The notes beneath the pieces are model-generated. The model was not told where the DNA came from, searched no databases, and saw only the letters and a list, made by a program, of their open reading frames with translations. From positions 8,947,916 to 9,011,915 of the forward strand of contig JAQFVV010006220.1 in NCBI GenBank assembly GCA_028023455.1: a DNA stretch of 64,000 nt. The letters are read 5' to 3'. This document shows, one piece after another, positions 24,520 through 38,169 of this stretch (position 1 is its first letter; every line of letters starts with the position of its first letter). Source of the stretch: Epiperipatus broadwayi. Lineage: Eukaryota; Onychophora; Udeonychophora; Euonychophora; Peripatidae. The position numbers and the translations under genes are program-made.

Positions 24520-24720
24520 GCTGCCAGCACGACTGGGATTGGATTAGTGCAGTACTTATAAATAATCTAAAGGTTAACAATTCAATTTTCATACTAACAT
24601 TAGCAGTGGTCATGTAAATTGTGCCTGAAGAAAAAAGAAAAAATACTATCCAAAATATTATGCTTGATGATCTATGCTCTATACTAACTGTAGGTTATCA
24701 TATACAATTAAATGCATTGA
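24520..24720 (+). repeat. Highly diverged SINE family A copy
   Basis: The blocks attagtgcagtac, ggttaacaattcaattttcat (a weak B box), agcagtggtcatg and gcctgaagaa...aaaatattatgc follow the order of family A. The divergence is high, so this is an old copy. The CTGAAGA core (about 24627-24633) is kept. Confidence 0.45.
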
Positions 24721-25370
24721 AAAAGATATAACTAAAATTTGAATTTTTCTAAAAATGTAACTATTTAACTATATAATAAAAATAATCCAACACACTTCAA
24801 TGTGCTTATAACATGATTGCTTATTTATACTTAGGGTCATCAATTAATGTATGTCTTTCCATTTTTTTCACTCTTTACTATAAAAACTCCACATCCAAGA
24901 TATCTTTAAAATTTTTTTCAATAGATACTCATTCCAATTAATATGCCATAATTTTTTCAATAACTAGTTTTTTTAATTATTTAACACTTCTATGTTGCTA
25001 ATCTTAAATCTTGAATGTATTTTCCCTTGCAATAAGTCTGTTTCAACTCATTTGTTTCATTATATTATTATTTAAATCAAGATAGCAACTTACTGCTAAT
25101 CTAGAAATCAGATATATTATGCTTGTGAAAAAAATACTATTACAAAAAAATAATAATTAAAGCTATGAAAAAATATAAAAAAATGTATTAATTAAGATGA
25201 AATATTTTAGAACAATATATGACAAGTAATGTTACCTTAAATGTATATGTTCATGTTAAAAAAAATGTGAATGTTTGCATACATGTAGAGTGTCCAAAAA
25301 TGTATATAGAATTTGATTGTTATATAACGAGCATGCCAATAGCTCTTGACAAACTATATTAGATCTATAT

Positions 25371-25860
25371 AGAGTGGCAATCAAAAGAGAATTCCTTTTG
25401 ATTGCTTATACCTGGCAGTTTTACTTTTATTCACAAATTTGAGCAATTAATTATGTGGTTACTATCATAGTAAGAGCTTTCTAGTTAAATAATTATAAGT
25501 GGAAAACTCCACATACTAAATATTTCCATCCAAACAACTGTTAAATATTATTTTATAATACTTTATCAATCAATGGAGGGATTTATTACAAATCTATGGC
25601 AATCAAATAGTTTGAGATACTTTGGTTTCTTACACCTATATATATATCAAAATTGCAGTGAGTATTAAATTTAGAGTGGCAATCAAAAGAGAATTCCTTA
25701 TGATTGCATAAACCTGAGTTTTATTTTTTTTTCAGCCTTGGGAAGTTAATCTTGATTGGCTACTGTTCTAGTAAAAACTTTCTATTCAAACAATTATAAA
25801 TGGACAACTCCATAGATTAAATATTTCTATCTAAACATCCATTAAATATTATATTATACA
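25371..25860 (+). repeat. Two-copy direct repeat, 302-base period
   Basis: The unit starting agagtggcaatcaaaagaga at 25371 returns at 25673 and stays alignable for about 190 bases, including gtaaraactttct, aattataartgga and catcc/caacaactgttaaatatta. Each unit begins with a small hairpin (caatcaaaag with cttttgattg in the first). It may be a diverged tandem duplication or the two ends of a lost element. Confidence 0.7.
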
Positions 25861-25879
25861 TAAGATATATATATATATA

Positions 25880-26395
25880 TATATTGTAACTAAATTATTT
25901 ATGTGCCCAAAAATATATAGCCATTGTAACTAAATGATTAAAGGAGACTATTGCAACTTAAATTATTAATGGGACTAATGTTCAATTTAAACATTATAAC
26001 TCAGATATTAATTCAAACAAGTTGTCCTTCAAATTATTGTAGCCAAAATATTAATTATCAACCAAAAGGGCATTGTAACTTAAATTAATTTCTATTTAAG
26101 ATTTTTAATACATTGTAGCTAAAATATCATATCTACTTAATATTCTCACAATATATATAATGTCTGTGTCTGGAGGGAGAAAAATGATGATGAGATAGAC
26201 ATAAATCAACTAAAAGATAGCAAAATAATATCATAATAATAATAATATAATAATAATTAGGAACTAGTCATTTCAGTTATCTGGTATCTGGCTTATTTCA
26301 AACCCTAGTTAGGCAGCCATTGTAGCCTCAATAAACAAGTAGGAACACATTGTAACTTAAATAAACTATTAAGACATTATGACTTATGAAATAAC
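25880..26395 (+). repeat. Degenerate minisatellite, motif cattgtaacttaaatta
   Basis: Variants of attgtaactwaattatt recur at irregular distances of roughly 30-60 bases (25886, 25922, 26072, 26110, 26312, 26349 and others). Similar words at 63825-63875 may be a further trace. It is a decayed tandem array with no coding capacity. Confidence 0.5.
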
Positions 26396-26469
26396 ATCAA
26401 GTGGGTGAGTACCTTGGTAACCTACTGAAAATATTTGCTCAATAAATCCAACAGTAAATTTTACCCATT

Positions 26470-27990
26470 TTTATCTCTTGGTTTTGTATTAAGTGAACAC
26501 TTAAGTGAATAACAAGTGAATATGGAGTGAATATGGTTTATCAAGGTGCCACTAGGTTATCTGTAACCTAGACAAAGTTATATTCTATAACCTTTTCAAA
26601 TGTATCAGGTTTAAACTCCTCTGGTACCTTATCTCTAACAAAATATATGATTTTTGATTTTAGACCCATATCACCTTATGCACTAATATTAAGATAAACA
26701 CAAAACATCCTTAAGCTACAGTGGTGTATATAAAATGCATCAGACAGAAATTATCTCCCAGATTTTAATATGATAAATACATTTTAATACCTTCATAAGT
26801 TTTACTAGCTCGTATTACCTTATTAATTTAGGATGGCAATTCACTCATCCTTGAATGATATAGATGATGGAATGGTGGTTATTATAATACTAAGAAATTA
26901 ATATTTATTTATGGCCTTTCAACATTTATCTAGCTCATTAATTGACAACATGATGATGATGATGATGATGATAATTATAATAGTTCCATTCACAGCTTTA
27001 GAACTAAGCCTAACATAGAATTTAGTGTTTAGAAATTCATAACTATTTGGCAAACACTGGTATATCTAATTAGAACTTAAACAGTTAATATTCACCAATG
27101 ATGATGAATGATCACAACTAATAAAGAATACTCTTAATGAAAATGTACGCCTCATTTAATAAAACAAATTAATATTTATTAATGCATTACTAACATATAC
27201 ATACAATTTAAATATAAAAATGACCAATTTATATGACTAATAATAAGAATAATAAGTGATTATATTGAAATCATAAGATTAATTTTATGTTCTTCCCCCT
27301 TTCCCATTAATGGTATAATGTATATCAAATTGGATAACAAATTTGCTAAAATTTTCTATCCACAAGAAAAATATTTCATAAAAAAATAAACACTCTTTGT
27401 GCACACATACTTTTATAACCTAACATGTAAAGTAGAATGATTAAGGAGAAAAATGTTAGTGGAATCGAAAGAAGATTTCGAGAAACACATTTTTAAATTA
27501 CTTATTCCCTCCTCTCTAAGTTATTGAGATCGCTATTCCTTAACTTAAAACAACAATAATCTAATATTTTTAATGCTGTCTATTATTCTCACATTCATAC
27601 ACCATTATATACATGTGACAAGTATTATTATATCACTGTGTATGTGTATGTTGATATCCTTAGAAATAAAACATTATTTAAAAACAAATAACAATACAAA
27701 AAAAATATTTTACATATTAATAACATCTCATAACTCTAAATTAATAGACAATCATACCCTTTAGAAAACAAAATTCAACAATAAGCAGGTATAATGATTT
27801 TAGCATACATAAAATCATTAATGAAGCTTATAGCTATTATTATTGAAGAAATTTTTGGTTTAACTCGATTTTGGTTGTTTTTAAAGTTCTGAGATAAAAA
27901 GAGATAAAACTTTATCTCTAAAATTTTTACTAATAGTCTCTGATATCATAAAAAAATATATATAATGAAAATTCATATTATCACTCCCTT
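26470..27990. other. AT-rich sequence with a (GAT)n tract
   Basis: A (GAT) run lies at about 26951-26972. The rest is AT-rich, and the small ORF at 27573-27764 has no recognised domain. Confidence 0.5.
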
Positions 27991-27999
27991 TTATTTTGG

Positions 28000-28510
28000 A
28001 GGCTTCCAAGAGTTTAAACTTAGCTTGTTAAATGTCTATACTTTTGCAGCAAACAATTTCTGTGGTTCACTGGAACATCCTCTTTTTTGAGGCTTATAAT
28101 TCTTTTATGGTGATGATGATGATGAGGTTATTTGCTTTAGCAGGAACCATTTGGCACTGGAACTGTTTCTTCCTTTCCTGTTAAACATAATTCTTCTAAT
28201 AAATGGAGGATGTCTGTTGTTCTCATATTTATAATTTTGCTTGGGTTTAAACTCGGCCACTGGAATCTGAAGTTGCATGGTTTAATACTTATCAGCAGAT
28301 TATTTATTTTCATTCAGCTTTTAAATGCAGGTGACTGTTTTCTTCTACTTAAAATATGGACGAGCAGTCAATCATCTTCGGTCTCATTTCTTCCAAATCA
28401 ATCATGAGGTGTAGAATATTTTTGATTCAGACTTCTTTTTTTCTTATATGATGTGTTAACTGTATGGCAGGTCAGCAAGCCCAAGATAAACATATATAGA
28501 TTTTTAACCT
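28000..28510. other. Moderately complex unclassified segment
   Basis: This part is less AT-rich than its flanks and includes a (GAT)n run at 28110-28126. The phrase cttgggtttaaact near 28239 resembles gtttaaacttggg at 29408-29420, so an old dispersed repeat is possible. No domain was found in the ORF at 28210-28407. Confidence 0.3.
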
Positions 28511-28519
28511 GCCATTCTG

Positions 28520-31500
28520 TTCATATTAATCTTCAAAAAAAATTTATATAAACAAAATGATTTCAAATTGATATCTTACAGAATTTCAAAGCTTGTCTTT
28601 TCCTCAGTTTCAATATTTAAAATTCTCTTTCTAATTGACCTTCCAGGGTTTTTTTTATACATTTATTTTCAGTTAGACTGATCATGTTGTCCTTTAACTA
28701 ACATTGTAACAAACAATGTAAGAAACTTGCACCTACATGATTTTCTGGTATTTTCCTTTAACTGTTGATTAACAAAAAATTGCACCTACATGATTTTTTT
28801 CTTTTTTCACAATCATGACAAATTTCACACCACTATGAAATCTCTTTTTCTTTGATGTGAAGATTTTTAAGCTGTCTGAGTTTTATCAAAACAAAAAGTC
28901 TTTACAACAACCAAAACCTCTGAGTAAAAAAAAATAATTTAACAGAATTGTCTCTTTTTTTCCAATATGTGTAAATGTAGATTTATTTTTGTAATATATC
29001 CATGCACACACTATCATTCAAATCATTTATAAAAACTGGCCTATTAAAATAAGCTGAATGCTTTTTAGAAAATATACTTTTAATATCTAAAATTAACACC
29101 TTACAACTTTTAAACTCAAATTACAACTATAAAAAAGAAAATAGAAACATAAAATAGTAGAATCAATCTAGTGTAGATTACTTTTGAAGAAAGTTATTAT
29201 TTGAAATATGAAAATGACAAACTAAATATCTTGTCTATAGTCAAATGCCTATGTGTTATATTTCTACTTTTAAAAGAACTATTGAATAATTAAAAGGTGT
29301 GTACTACTCTTTTTGAGTTTTGTCAACACACAAACAAATAAAGAACATAACTGTTTTTCCCTCACTCTCTTTCTGTCTTAGACTTTATAGAACTTGGCCC
29401 TGTAGGGTTTAAACTTGGGTGCCTTACAGCTTCCTTTCCTATATAAAAATGTGATGATGATTTTTGGTTCCATATTTCTCTTCATGCACATGACTACAAT
29501 TTTAGCTACTGGATAAATTGAAATGGGCACAATATATATAAGTTTATATAAGCTAGATTATTAAAATAAGCCACTTTTGGTTAATCAGTTAACAATTTTA
29601 CTTTTTTTTGTTTCATCTGGTGAGTGTTTTGAGAAGTGCTTTACCTTTGGTTTGTAAAATTTTTATTTTATACTATAACTCAAGAAATTGGACTTTATTT
29701 CCTTTTAATTTAATTTTATAAATGAATCATGTTCTAAAAAATCACATTTGTCCATTTTAAATATATAAAAACTGACCTGTAAATAAAACAATATACCATA
29801 AATGTCAATATATATTTTCTAAACACTAAAACTAAAAATTAACAAATTTCTATTTATTGTAAGTTTGTTTATTTTTTCTGAATAAATGAAGGTATATTGA
29901 TGATAACTTTATCAAATATTGCTTTAAAAACTGATTTTTTTTTTACGAAAGTTATATTTTAAAAGATTTTAACACTAAGTCAATTTTAACAAATAATGAT
30001 GTAATGACACTGTCATTTTCTTTATATTACTATCAAGTTTATTAACTTCAATTTCTAAAAATTAAACATAAATAAAATTAAAAGTTTACCTTGGTAGTTA
30101 CTTATAATAATCAACCAATTAATGTGTAAAAATAATCAAAAATACTTTATAAATAAGCAAAAAATTATTTTAAATTATATTTCAAAATGTTTACATATAA
30201 ACTGAAACTCAACAATGTAATCACATTCTGGACATTTTCTTCTGACAAAAGAACAAAGGAGATGTCTTTTGACCTCCACGGTTTTTAATAAGCTGACCTC
30301 TTTAGATTTTTCTGTCAACTTTAACATCAATAAAAGCATTATGTTAAAAACAATTTTATTTTAAAAAATGCAGCTCATTATCACTTAAGATAATGTTAAA
30401 ACTGTGACCTAAATTTGTGAAATAACAGCAATGTTTCTGAGAACACTTTCATCAATTTTAAATGAAGGTAAGAATTAATCAATTAACATGGATCAGACAA
30501 TTACTGTTATTATATGATGTAGTTTTAATTTGCATTATCAGATCAGTTTTAATTGTTGCTTGGTTACATCATGGCTGAAGTTTTATCAAATTATTATACT
30601 AAAAACATCATAATGTTTCAATGATTATACATACATATATAATTAAATTTTTTCCTGGTTACTTCAAAGTATAATTTATTTAAAAAATATGTGAAGAAAT
30701 CCTTTTAAATTTATTATTGGTATGTAAAAGCACATAAATATACTTGCATATACAAATTTTTGTTTTGAACATGAAAGTAATATTCCAAGTTTGGCACAGA
30801 ACATAAAAAAGACCTGATATGTTTATAAATGGATATTTATGTAAATCTGAACTGGGTAAATTGCCAATAAAATCATTTGAAATGATGAAGTAACATTTAA
30901 ATTCAATGAAGACATTTAAAAAAACAAAGTTTATGATCTCAAGTATCACTGAATAATGATAAGCCAGTGAAGCAAAATGTATAGCAATATAATCAAATTT
31001 CTTTTTGATTTGTGCATTTCACTTTCTCAATATAAATGATAATTAGATGCAATTGGAGAATAATTTGAACATTTGTATTAAGACATATTTAATGTGACAC
31101 ATTTTTCTTCATTATAAAGTTATAAATTAAAATAATCATAGAGATTAGTGTGAATACATATATAACTTTATTAATAATAAAAAAAGGTAATATAAGCCAT
31201 ATTTATGAATTGGATCACAACTATTAGAAGCATTAGCCATAAAATGCATACCCAGTTTAAATAATTTCACATAAGCATTACATGAGATTGGTGTATTTAT
31301 TTTCTGTTTTTCTAACATGAAAATAGATTAAACAGACTATTCAAATAAATTTTTTAATTAGTCAGTTTTAGATAATTGCAGTTACTGTAATTGTTTTCTT
31401 AGTGGTATTAAATAGAATAATATTAACTTTGCACTTGATAATTTCAGATTTTTTAAAATTCTAGTTGAAAATTATGAAAAAAATTCCTGACTTTTTACTT

Positions 31501-32330
31501 TATCATTAAGAATGGTTTACTAAAAATTATATTCTTTAATTAATCTTGAATAAAAACATTTTTAAAAAAAACAATAGTAAAGGTGGTATAGTAAATAATT
31601 GATATATTCACATTTACAAAACAAATAAGCAATTGACATAAGCCTATGTTTGTTTTGTCTTTTTTAGTTTGTAGAATTTTTAGACATAATTTATGATTTT
31701 CATTTTTTTCTAGAAAATAGCTACTGGAAACTTTAATCACTATCTTTTAAAAAACATTTACTATAACTGACTTTAACACAAGAAAAAATACATTTTCAAT
31801 TGTTAAACTGTCAAAAAAAAAAAAGTAACAATAGCAATTAATCACTAAACTAATATATATTTTTAATTTTTAACTAATGTATTTATATTTAATAGATATT
31901 TAAATTAATAGTTAATGTATAATTATTATTTAATACATACATTTATTATTAAAAATATATTCTAAAAATTCATTATGCAATGATTTAAAAATAAGATTCT
32001 AAATGTTTATCCAATATATAGAAAATGAACTGTTATTATTTAAAGTTTACATTTATTTTTGTTAAAGTTTCCAGAAGCAAATAAATATTTTCAAAACACA
32101 AAAGTCTCATAATGAGTGAAAAAGTCACGTGTTATTATATTTTCTCTTAACTAAAATGTCAAAAAAGCAGTATTGCAAATTTATATTTAATACATTTTAT
32201 TCATTTTTTAAAAAAATTTATCCACTATTTTTAAAAAATTGCATTTAAAAATTTTGAACAGAATATAAAATAGAAAGATTTATTTATAAAATATTAATGT
32301 TTAGACAAATAAAAATACTAATTGATATTT
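28520..32330. other. AT-rich sequence, nothing recognised
   Basis: Long AT-rich stretch without a recognisable gene or named repeat. ORFs of 60-90 codons on the minus strand (30680, 31540) are very rich in Ile, Phe, Lys and Asn, as expected from composition alone. Confidence 0.5.
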
Positions 32331-32335
32331 TACAA

Positions 32336-32438
<103 letters not shown>

Positions 32439-33369
32439 CCATTATTAATCAAGATTTGAAATAAATTTCAATATGTTGTGTAATGTCAATTATAAAAAAA
32501 TAATTTTTTGTGGGGTTTGATTTTAATAGTGAATATTTAGTCTGGCTGCATTGGAATATGTTATTATGACAACATATAATATTGGAGAAAAAAATGTTTA
32601 TTATTAATTGTAGTTTGTAAAAATTGTGAATTTACTTTATTCATTTTAAAAATAAATGTATAAATAATAAAGTGTATAGTCTTGATAAAATTATTATTTT
32701 CCTTTATTATGTATATATTCATTACTGCATTCACAATATTAGGTTACAAATAATACACTTAAATATTTAATGTCTCAAGATTATTTATTTTATTTATATA
32801 ATATTGTATTGTAAAATATATTTAAAAAGTATATTTCCATTGTAGTATGAAAGAATGTAATCTTAGATGCTTTGTTTATGTTGGAGTAAAATGATACTAT
32901 TTGTATTTTAAAATGTAAATATTGTATGTTATGTGTAATAAATTATAAAATATTTATTTTTGTCATTATTTTATGTAATAAGATTTTTATTTATGGGACA
33001 CTGATTGGAATTGACCAAAGAGTTAATATGAGTGTTACTATAGTGTCTCTGATGACAATTAAAAAAGTTTTGTAAATAGAACTAAACAGTTAAAAGTCAT
33101 TCTCTCTATCTTAATTACAATAAAAGCAAATCTAAGTTCCTTTTTTTAAATTTGTTTTTAAAAGTATATGATTATTAAATGGATAGAATGATGTGGTGAA
33201 AACAATAGTATTTGTCCATTAATTCGACAAATTTATCGAGGATATATCAAGAGTCACAACTTATTTAAAGAATGAAAATTAATTCTTAGCATTTTAAAAA
33301 ACTAAGGAATGTTTCTTTGCTTAAAAAATGAATATTATGTACTTTTCAATGATGAGACATAAATATTAA

Positions 33370-36180
33370 TGACATCAAGTTATATACAAGAATTTTGTTT
33401 ACCTGCTAATATAGTTTTATGAGATCAATGAGTTATTTCCACATAGGATAGAAATTGGTTCAATTTCCATAGCAGTGTTTATGAATCAAATACTTGTTGA
33501 AGGAATGGATATTTACATTGTTTTGTCATGGATATAAATTAATGTTTGGGCACTTATAATGTTATATAGATCAAATACCTGCTAAATGAAAGAGTAATTT
33601 GGATATTTGGAAAATATTGGAATTAATAAAATGTGCTTCGAATCTAATAGCTTTTTGAGCTATTTCTAATTTTTCTGGAATAACAAAACATCGTTGGATT
33701 GTGGCTTAAGAAATAGACATTAGAACTTTGGTACTATTTTGGAAATATTGTATCTGATAATGATTCATCAGATCTTTTGCTAATATATATATATATATTA
33801 TTTTATATATATAATTGTATAGGATATACATGGTAGTATGATTTAAATTAAGTAGACTGATTTTATATGCTTAATGTATAAGAGAATTATGTTTTTCTAA
33901 ATTCAAATTTATATTTTATAACTTAGTAATTATTATTTTTAATATAGAAATATACCTATCTCATTATTCATTGATTATAAATTAATTTCAAGTATTTATT
34001 TACATTTTATTTTCCTAGAACAATATCAATGAATAGGTAGATTCATCTTTGGTATATTTTTTATTATTTCAATTAAATATCTTTTATATCAATTAGTTAT
34101 GTCCTGAACTCCCTTATATTTTAAAAAGTGTATATGTCTTACAATACATTTGTGATGCATAAACATACATTTTAATCTTAGCATTTGATAGATAAAGTTT
34201 GGTATACAATCACCTATTTAATTTAAAATAATTAATGTCAGTTGAGAACATATTGCATAAGGCATAATTGGAATGTATGTATATATTTTAAATATTTAAT
34301 TGACATGTGTATATTTTTGATTTTAATTTATATCCATTTGTTAATAAATTTTGAATTAATTAAAACAAATAAACTTCTTTGATTATCATTTAATTCTACA
34401 ATACAAAGTTATTGGTTAATGGTACTTGGATAAGATACAATTCATGAAGGAACTGTAGTTCAGAATTTATTAGAAGCAGTTACAAAATAGATCAAATGTC
34501 TAACCATAGGATAAGTAAGAGAGTATAATTATATATTTTCTTTGTATTGCATTTAATGTTCATTATCTGGCCAGGTATAGATTTTTATATAGCAATAAAT
34601 TCAGTGATTTAACATTCTTAAATATTTAATATATAATTAGAAGCTTGTTGTAATTATTTTGTTAGTAACACGTTAGTTATATTAAAATAGAAATTATATA
34701 TGAATTGATTTGATGATTAATAAAGGTACAAACATGGTAATCATTGAAGATTACTAACAGTAATTGCAATTAAATGTTCTCATATTTTATTTTAAATCAT
34801 TATTAATTAAAGTGAATTTTATATTAAGTCAGTATACAATCATGAAGATCATAATCTTATTCAATTACAGAATTGGTACTAGTAATATATTTTATTCTTT
34901 TATGAAATTGACTGATTTGCTTTAATTATATTTAAAGTTTATTAATGTGGATCATAAATTCAGTTTAAATATTAAATTTTAATATTAATATTTGATTATA
35001 ATAAACACTAATAATCTTTCATATGCTTTAACAATTATAATCTAAAGCTTTAAGAGCTTAGCTTTATTAACCAGAAGAGTAATTGGATATGATTTGCCAA
35101 TTGTGTTTGAATAAACATCAAATAGGAATCTACCATTTATTTTATATATTGATGTAATTGGATATTATAAATTTTAATGCTATCAAATAAGATGATTTTT
35201 TTATAGTATTATAAGTTGATGAAAGTGGAGATATATATTGGGTTAATTGATTTTGTATTATTATTGAGTATTTAATCTTATTGTAATTGATTTAATTAAT
35301 AAGCGCATATTGGTATTAGTGGAATAGCATGGTTAAGCTAGCAATATTTTTTATTTTATTTAGTTATAATTAAAAATCAATTATTGAATTATATATTTAG
35401 TTAGATATCACAGGTATTGTAAATTTGTAAGGCATATTAAAATTATTATTTCATCCATCCATGAATTATTTTGCTTAAATATAAATAATGTTTAACTTTT
35501 ATTATAAGTTTGTTTTATTCTAAACACTGTTTTGGCTCATAAGGAGTATAAAGATTTATCTGTATATTTCTTTGTCATCACTTTTATTATATTATAAATG
35601 GATTGTATAATAAGCATAGATTGTTATTTATAAGATAATGATATTTAGTTTTAGTGCTTTATCTTTAATCTATTGTAAATAATGATTTTATTTTAGAATA
35701 GTTTGAAATAATGATTCTGCTTATTATCTATTCATTCTAAATGAGCTTACAATAAAGATTATTATCATTATTTTATTGAATTGTTGGATTGTTATTCATT
35801 GACTGATATTGATGTTAGCTTAGTTTATTAATTTCATTCTGCTACAAATGACACTATAATTCATGGACATTATTAAATTATGATTGTTCTTCTTTGGTTC
35901 ATAATTTTACTCTGTCGTAAATGGTGATCAATAATTAGACTATGACTAAGGATATACTATGACCCATATTTTTATTCAGCTTATAAATAGCATTTAACTT
36001 CAGGGTATATTTTTATTCAGTTACAAATGGCAAACAATGATTGGGTTACATTTTTATTCAGATTATATTAAAGTTTTCATTTCCTATTACATTATGTTTA
36101 TTCTGTTACAAATGGTTACCAAATTTATGGGGCATTAAAAGAAGAGCACACACTCATTTTTATTCAGTTACAATGTATAT
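33370..36180. repeat. Degenerate tandem-repeat-like region
   Basis: Related phrases come back many times. Between 33460 and 33600 there are atgaatcaaatacttgttgaa and atagatcaaatacctgctaaa about 100 bases apart. Between 35840 and 36175, ttttattcagttacaaatgg variants occur at about 35843, 35908, 35975, 36013, 36048, 36095 and 36160. The region looks like an old satellite that has lost regular spacing. No ORF is meaningful here. Confidence 0.45.
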
Positions 36181-36189
36181 AGATAAGTA

Positions 36190-36990
36190 GTTAGATGACT
36201 ATAGGCGTATATATTATAAGAATAAAAAAGCTTTTAAATATCATAGTCTTTCCTCTCAATTGTGTAATAGGTTTTGAGTTATTAATTGAATTTTTTTGAA
36301 AATAGGATAAATATATGTGTAAATGATCATTCTTGATGTCAAAGTAAGCAATAATTGGAAACTGAAAAGAAAGAAGACTCAGAATCACTGAGTTATAAAC
36401 TTAAACAGCCTTTTGATAGCAATTTTTTTATTTGATCATTTACAACTGTAAGTTATCTTCAAATGAAAAATGCATTAATTATAAAAATGCATCTAACATT
36501 AAATGAGTTGTTGCCAGATTTTGTAATGCTGAAAGAAAAGTAAAAGCAGTAAAAAAATCAAATGATTTGTCATTCAGGATGTTGTAATACACTTGAATAC
36601 AGGAAATGAGAATGTTGACCAAAAACCCATGGATCAAAATAAGAAGACTTACCCTTAGTTGCATTACTAGTATCAAAACAGCCATATTTACTATTGTAGT
36701 AACTTCTCAAAACATTTATTATGCTGAGATCAGATATGTAAAGTACAATTAAAATGTAAATAGTCATTATTAAGTGTGAGTTTAATTGTACTATATTTTA
36801 ATTAATGCATATAGTTTTGAAGTAATGTGATGATGGGTTTTAATATAAAATGACTAAATCAAATAAAATTTATCTAACATAATAAAGACATATAAGCAAT
36901 TAGCTAAACCTTTTTTAATTTTCTAAAATGATAATTTAATGTAATCTAATAACAATATATATATATATCAATTTTAACCTAGAATAATAA
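36190..36990. other. AT-rich sequence, nothing recognised
   Basis: Short minus-strand ORFs (36191-36388, 36479-36685, 36570-36767) overlap each other and show no domain. They are treated as chance. Confidence 0.45.
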
Positions 36991-37021
36991 TATATATATA
37001 TATCATTAAAGTTAATCAATA

Positions 37022-37090
37022 CTTGTCAAGATAACCTCCTTTTAACAATAAAGGTGAATTTATTGTTAAAAGGAGGTTGTCTTGACAACG
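37022..37090. mobile_element. Compact hairpin element (family F2)
   Basis: The left arm (37022-37052) and right arm (37059-37090) are nearly perfect reverse complements of about 31 bases with a loop of only six bases. A half copy including the right flank (ttgacaac.rtttg.aattgttgattgtta) occurs at 46048-46130. This repeat in two places supports a mobile foldback rather than a chance palindrome. Confidence 0.7.
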
Positions 37091-37149
37091 ATTTGGAATT
37101 TGTTGATTGTTACTGATAGTCTAAGTATTGACGAGTTTAAATGATTACT

Positions 37150-38015
37150 TATAAACCCATTTAGCTTTGAGCATTATTTCACTTATAGATATTGTAACCT
37201 CTAGAATTGGATTTGATTGGAAAAGACTTGATAAGTAAGAGATTAACTGTGTTAAAATAGAAATCGGAGGGAGAAAAATAAAAACATGCTCCCTATTGTG
37301 CTGACATATACTGAAAACACATTCACACTCTAACCCCTGCAAATGTGCTCACTGCAGATTTTCCAAATGAAATAAACAATAAATGTAAATATATAATTTC
37401 TCAGGGATTTGAAATTTTATCATTATACTTTCAAAATATAATATATACTTTATTACATTAACAATTTACTAGTTTATTATTAAATAATTTCGGGCCTATA
37501 TGATTTTGCATTATCTAATCATAAATTAATAACCTTAATATATTTATAAACATTTATTAGTACTAATCAGATTATTTACTTCAGGGTCATTTCTTTGATA
37601 AACATTTACTACTGTAAAGATAAATATATGTATAAAGGTTTTTACGTATGTTTTTTTATCTTTAACTTCCTAGATTCAAATACCGATCATAATAAAATAT
37701 TTAAGTGTAACATTAGCTAGCTGAATCAGTAGTGTGATAGCATGACCTGAATTTAAATTGTATTAAGATGACGATTAAAGAAAAATAATACAATATAATA
37801 ATACAATAAAAATAATACAATATAACAACATTGTTTACTTCATGTAAATATCAATAAAAATTAAAAGAAACAAAATATGTAAATAAAACACATGCACTCT
37901 TCTAACAAACAATCTTAAATTTCCATTACATTCATTTTTTAAATACCGTCTTAAAATAATCCTTTATAATTATTTAATTAAATAATTATAGGGGATTAAA
38001 TAATTATGGGGGTTA
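37150..38015. other. AT-rich sequence, nothing recognised
   Basis: Ordinary AT-rich DNA with an inverted aattattt/aaataatt word near 37965-38010. No gene was recognised. Confidence 0.45.
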
Positions 38016-38074
38016 TTATTGTGAAATATTTGTATTTTTATTTATTGTTTTTTTTTTATGTATTTTTTAGTTTG

Positions 38075-38160
38075 TTCCATGATAAAGACTATAAAAGAAT
38101 ATAGCTGAAACGTTGGAGTGTATAAATTTATTTATTTTATACTAATTCATATAATAAAAC
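38075..38160 (+). repeat. PLE-terminus-like fragment
   Basis: The segment has a hairpin (gactata with tatagct) followed by gaaacg and a TTTA-rich tail. This order resembles the ends of Penelope-like elements with hammerhead motifs. The CTGATGA core is absent (atgataa), so only similarity in layout is claimed. Confidence 0.3.
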
Positions 38161-38169
38161 AAGATTTAC

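Noticed and set aside
38075-38125. Hammerhead ribozyme
   Set aside because: Stem II and GAAACG can be seen, but the CTGATGA core is replaced and helix I does not pair; kept only as a PLE-terminus-like fragment.
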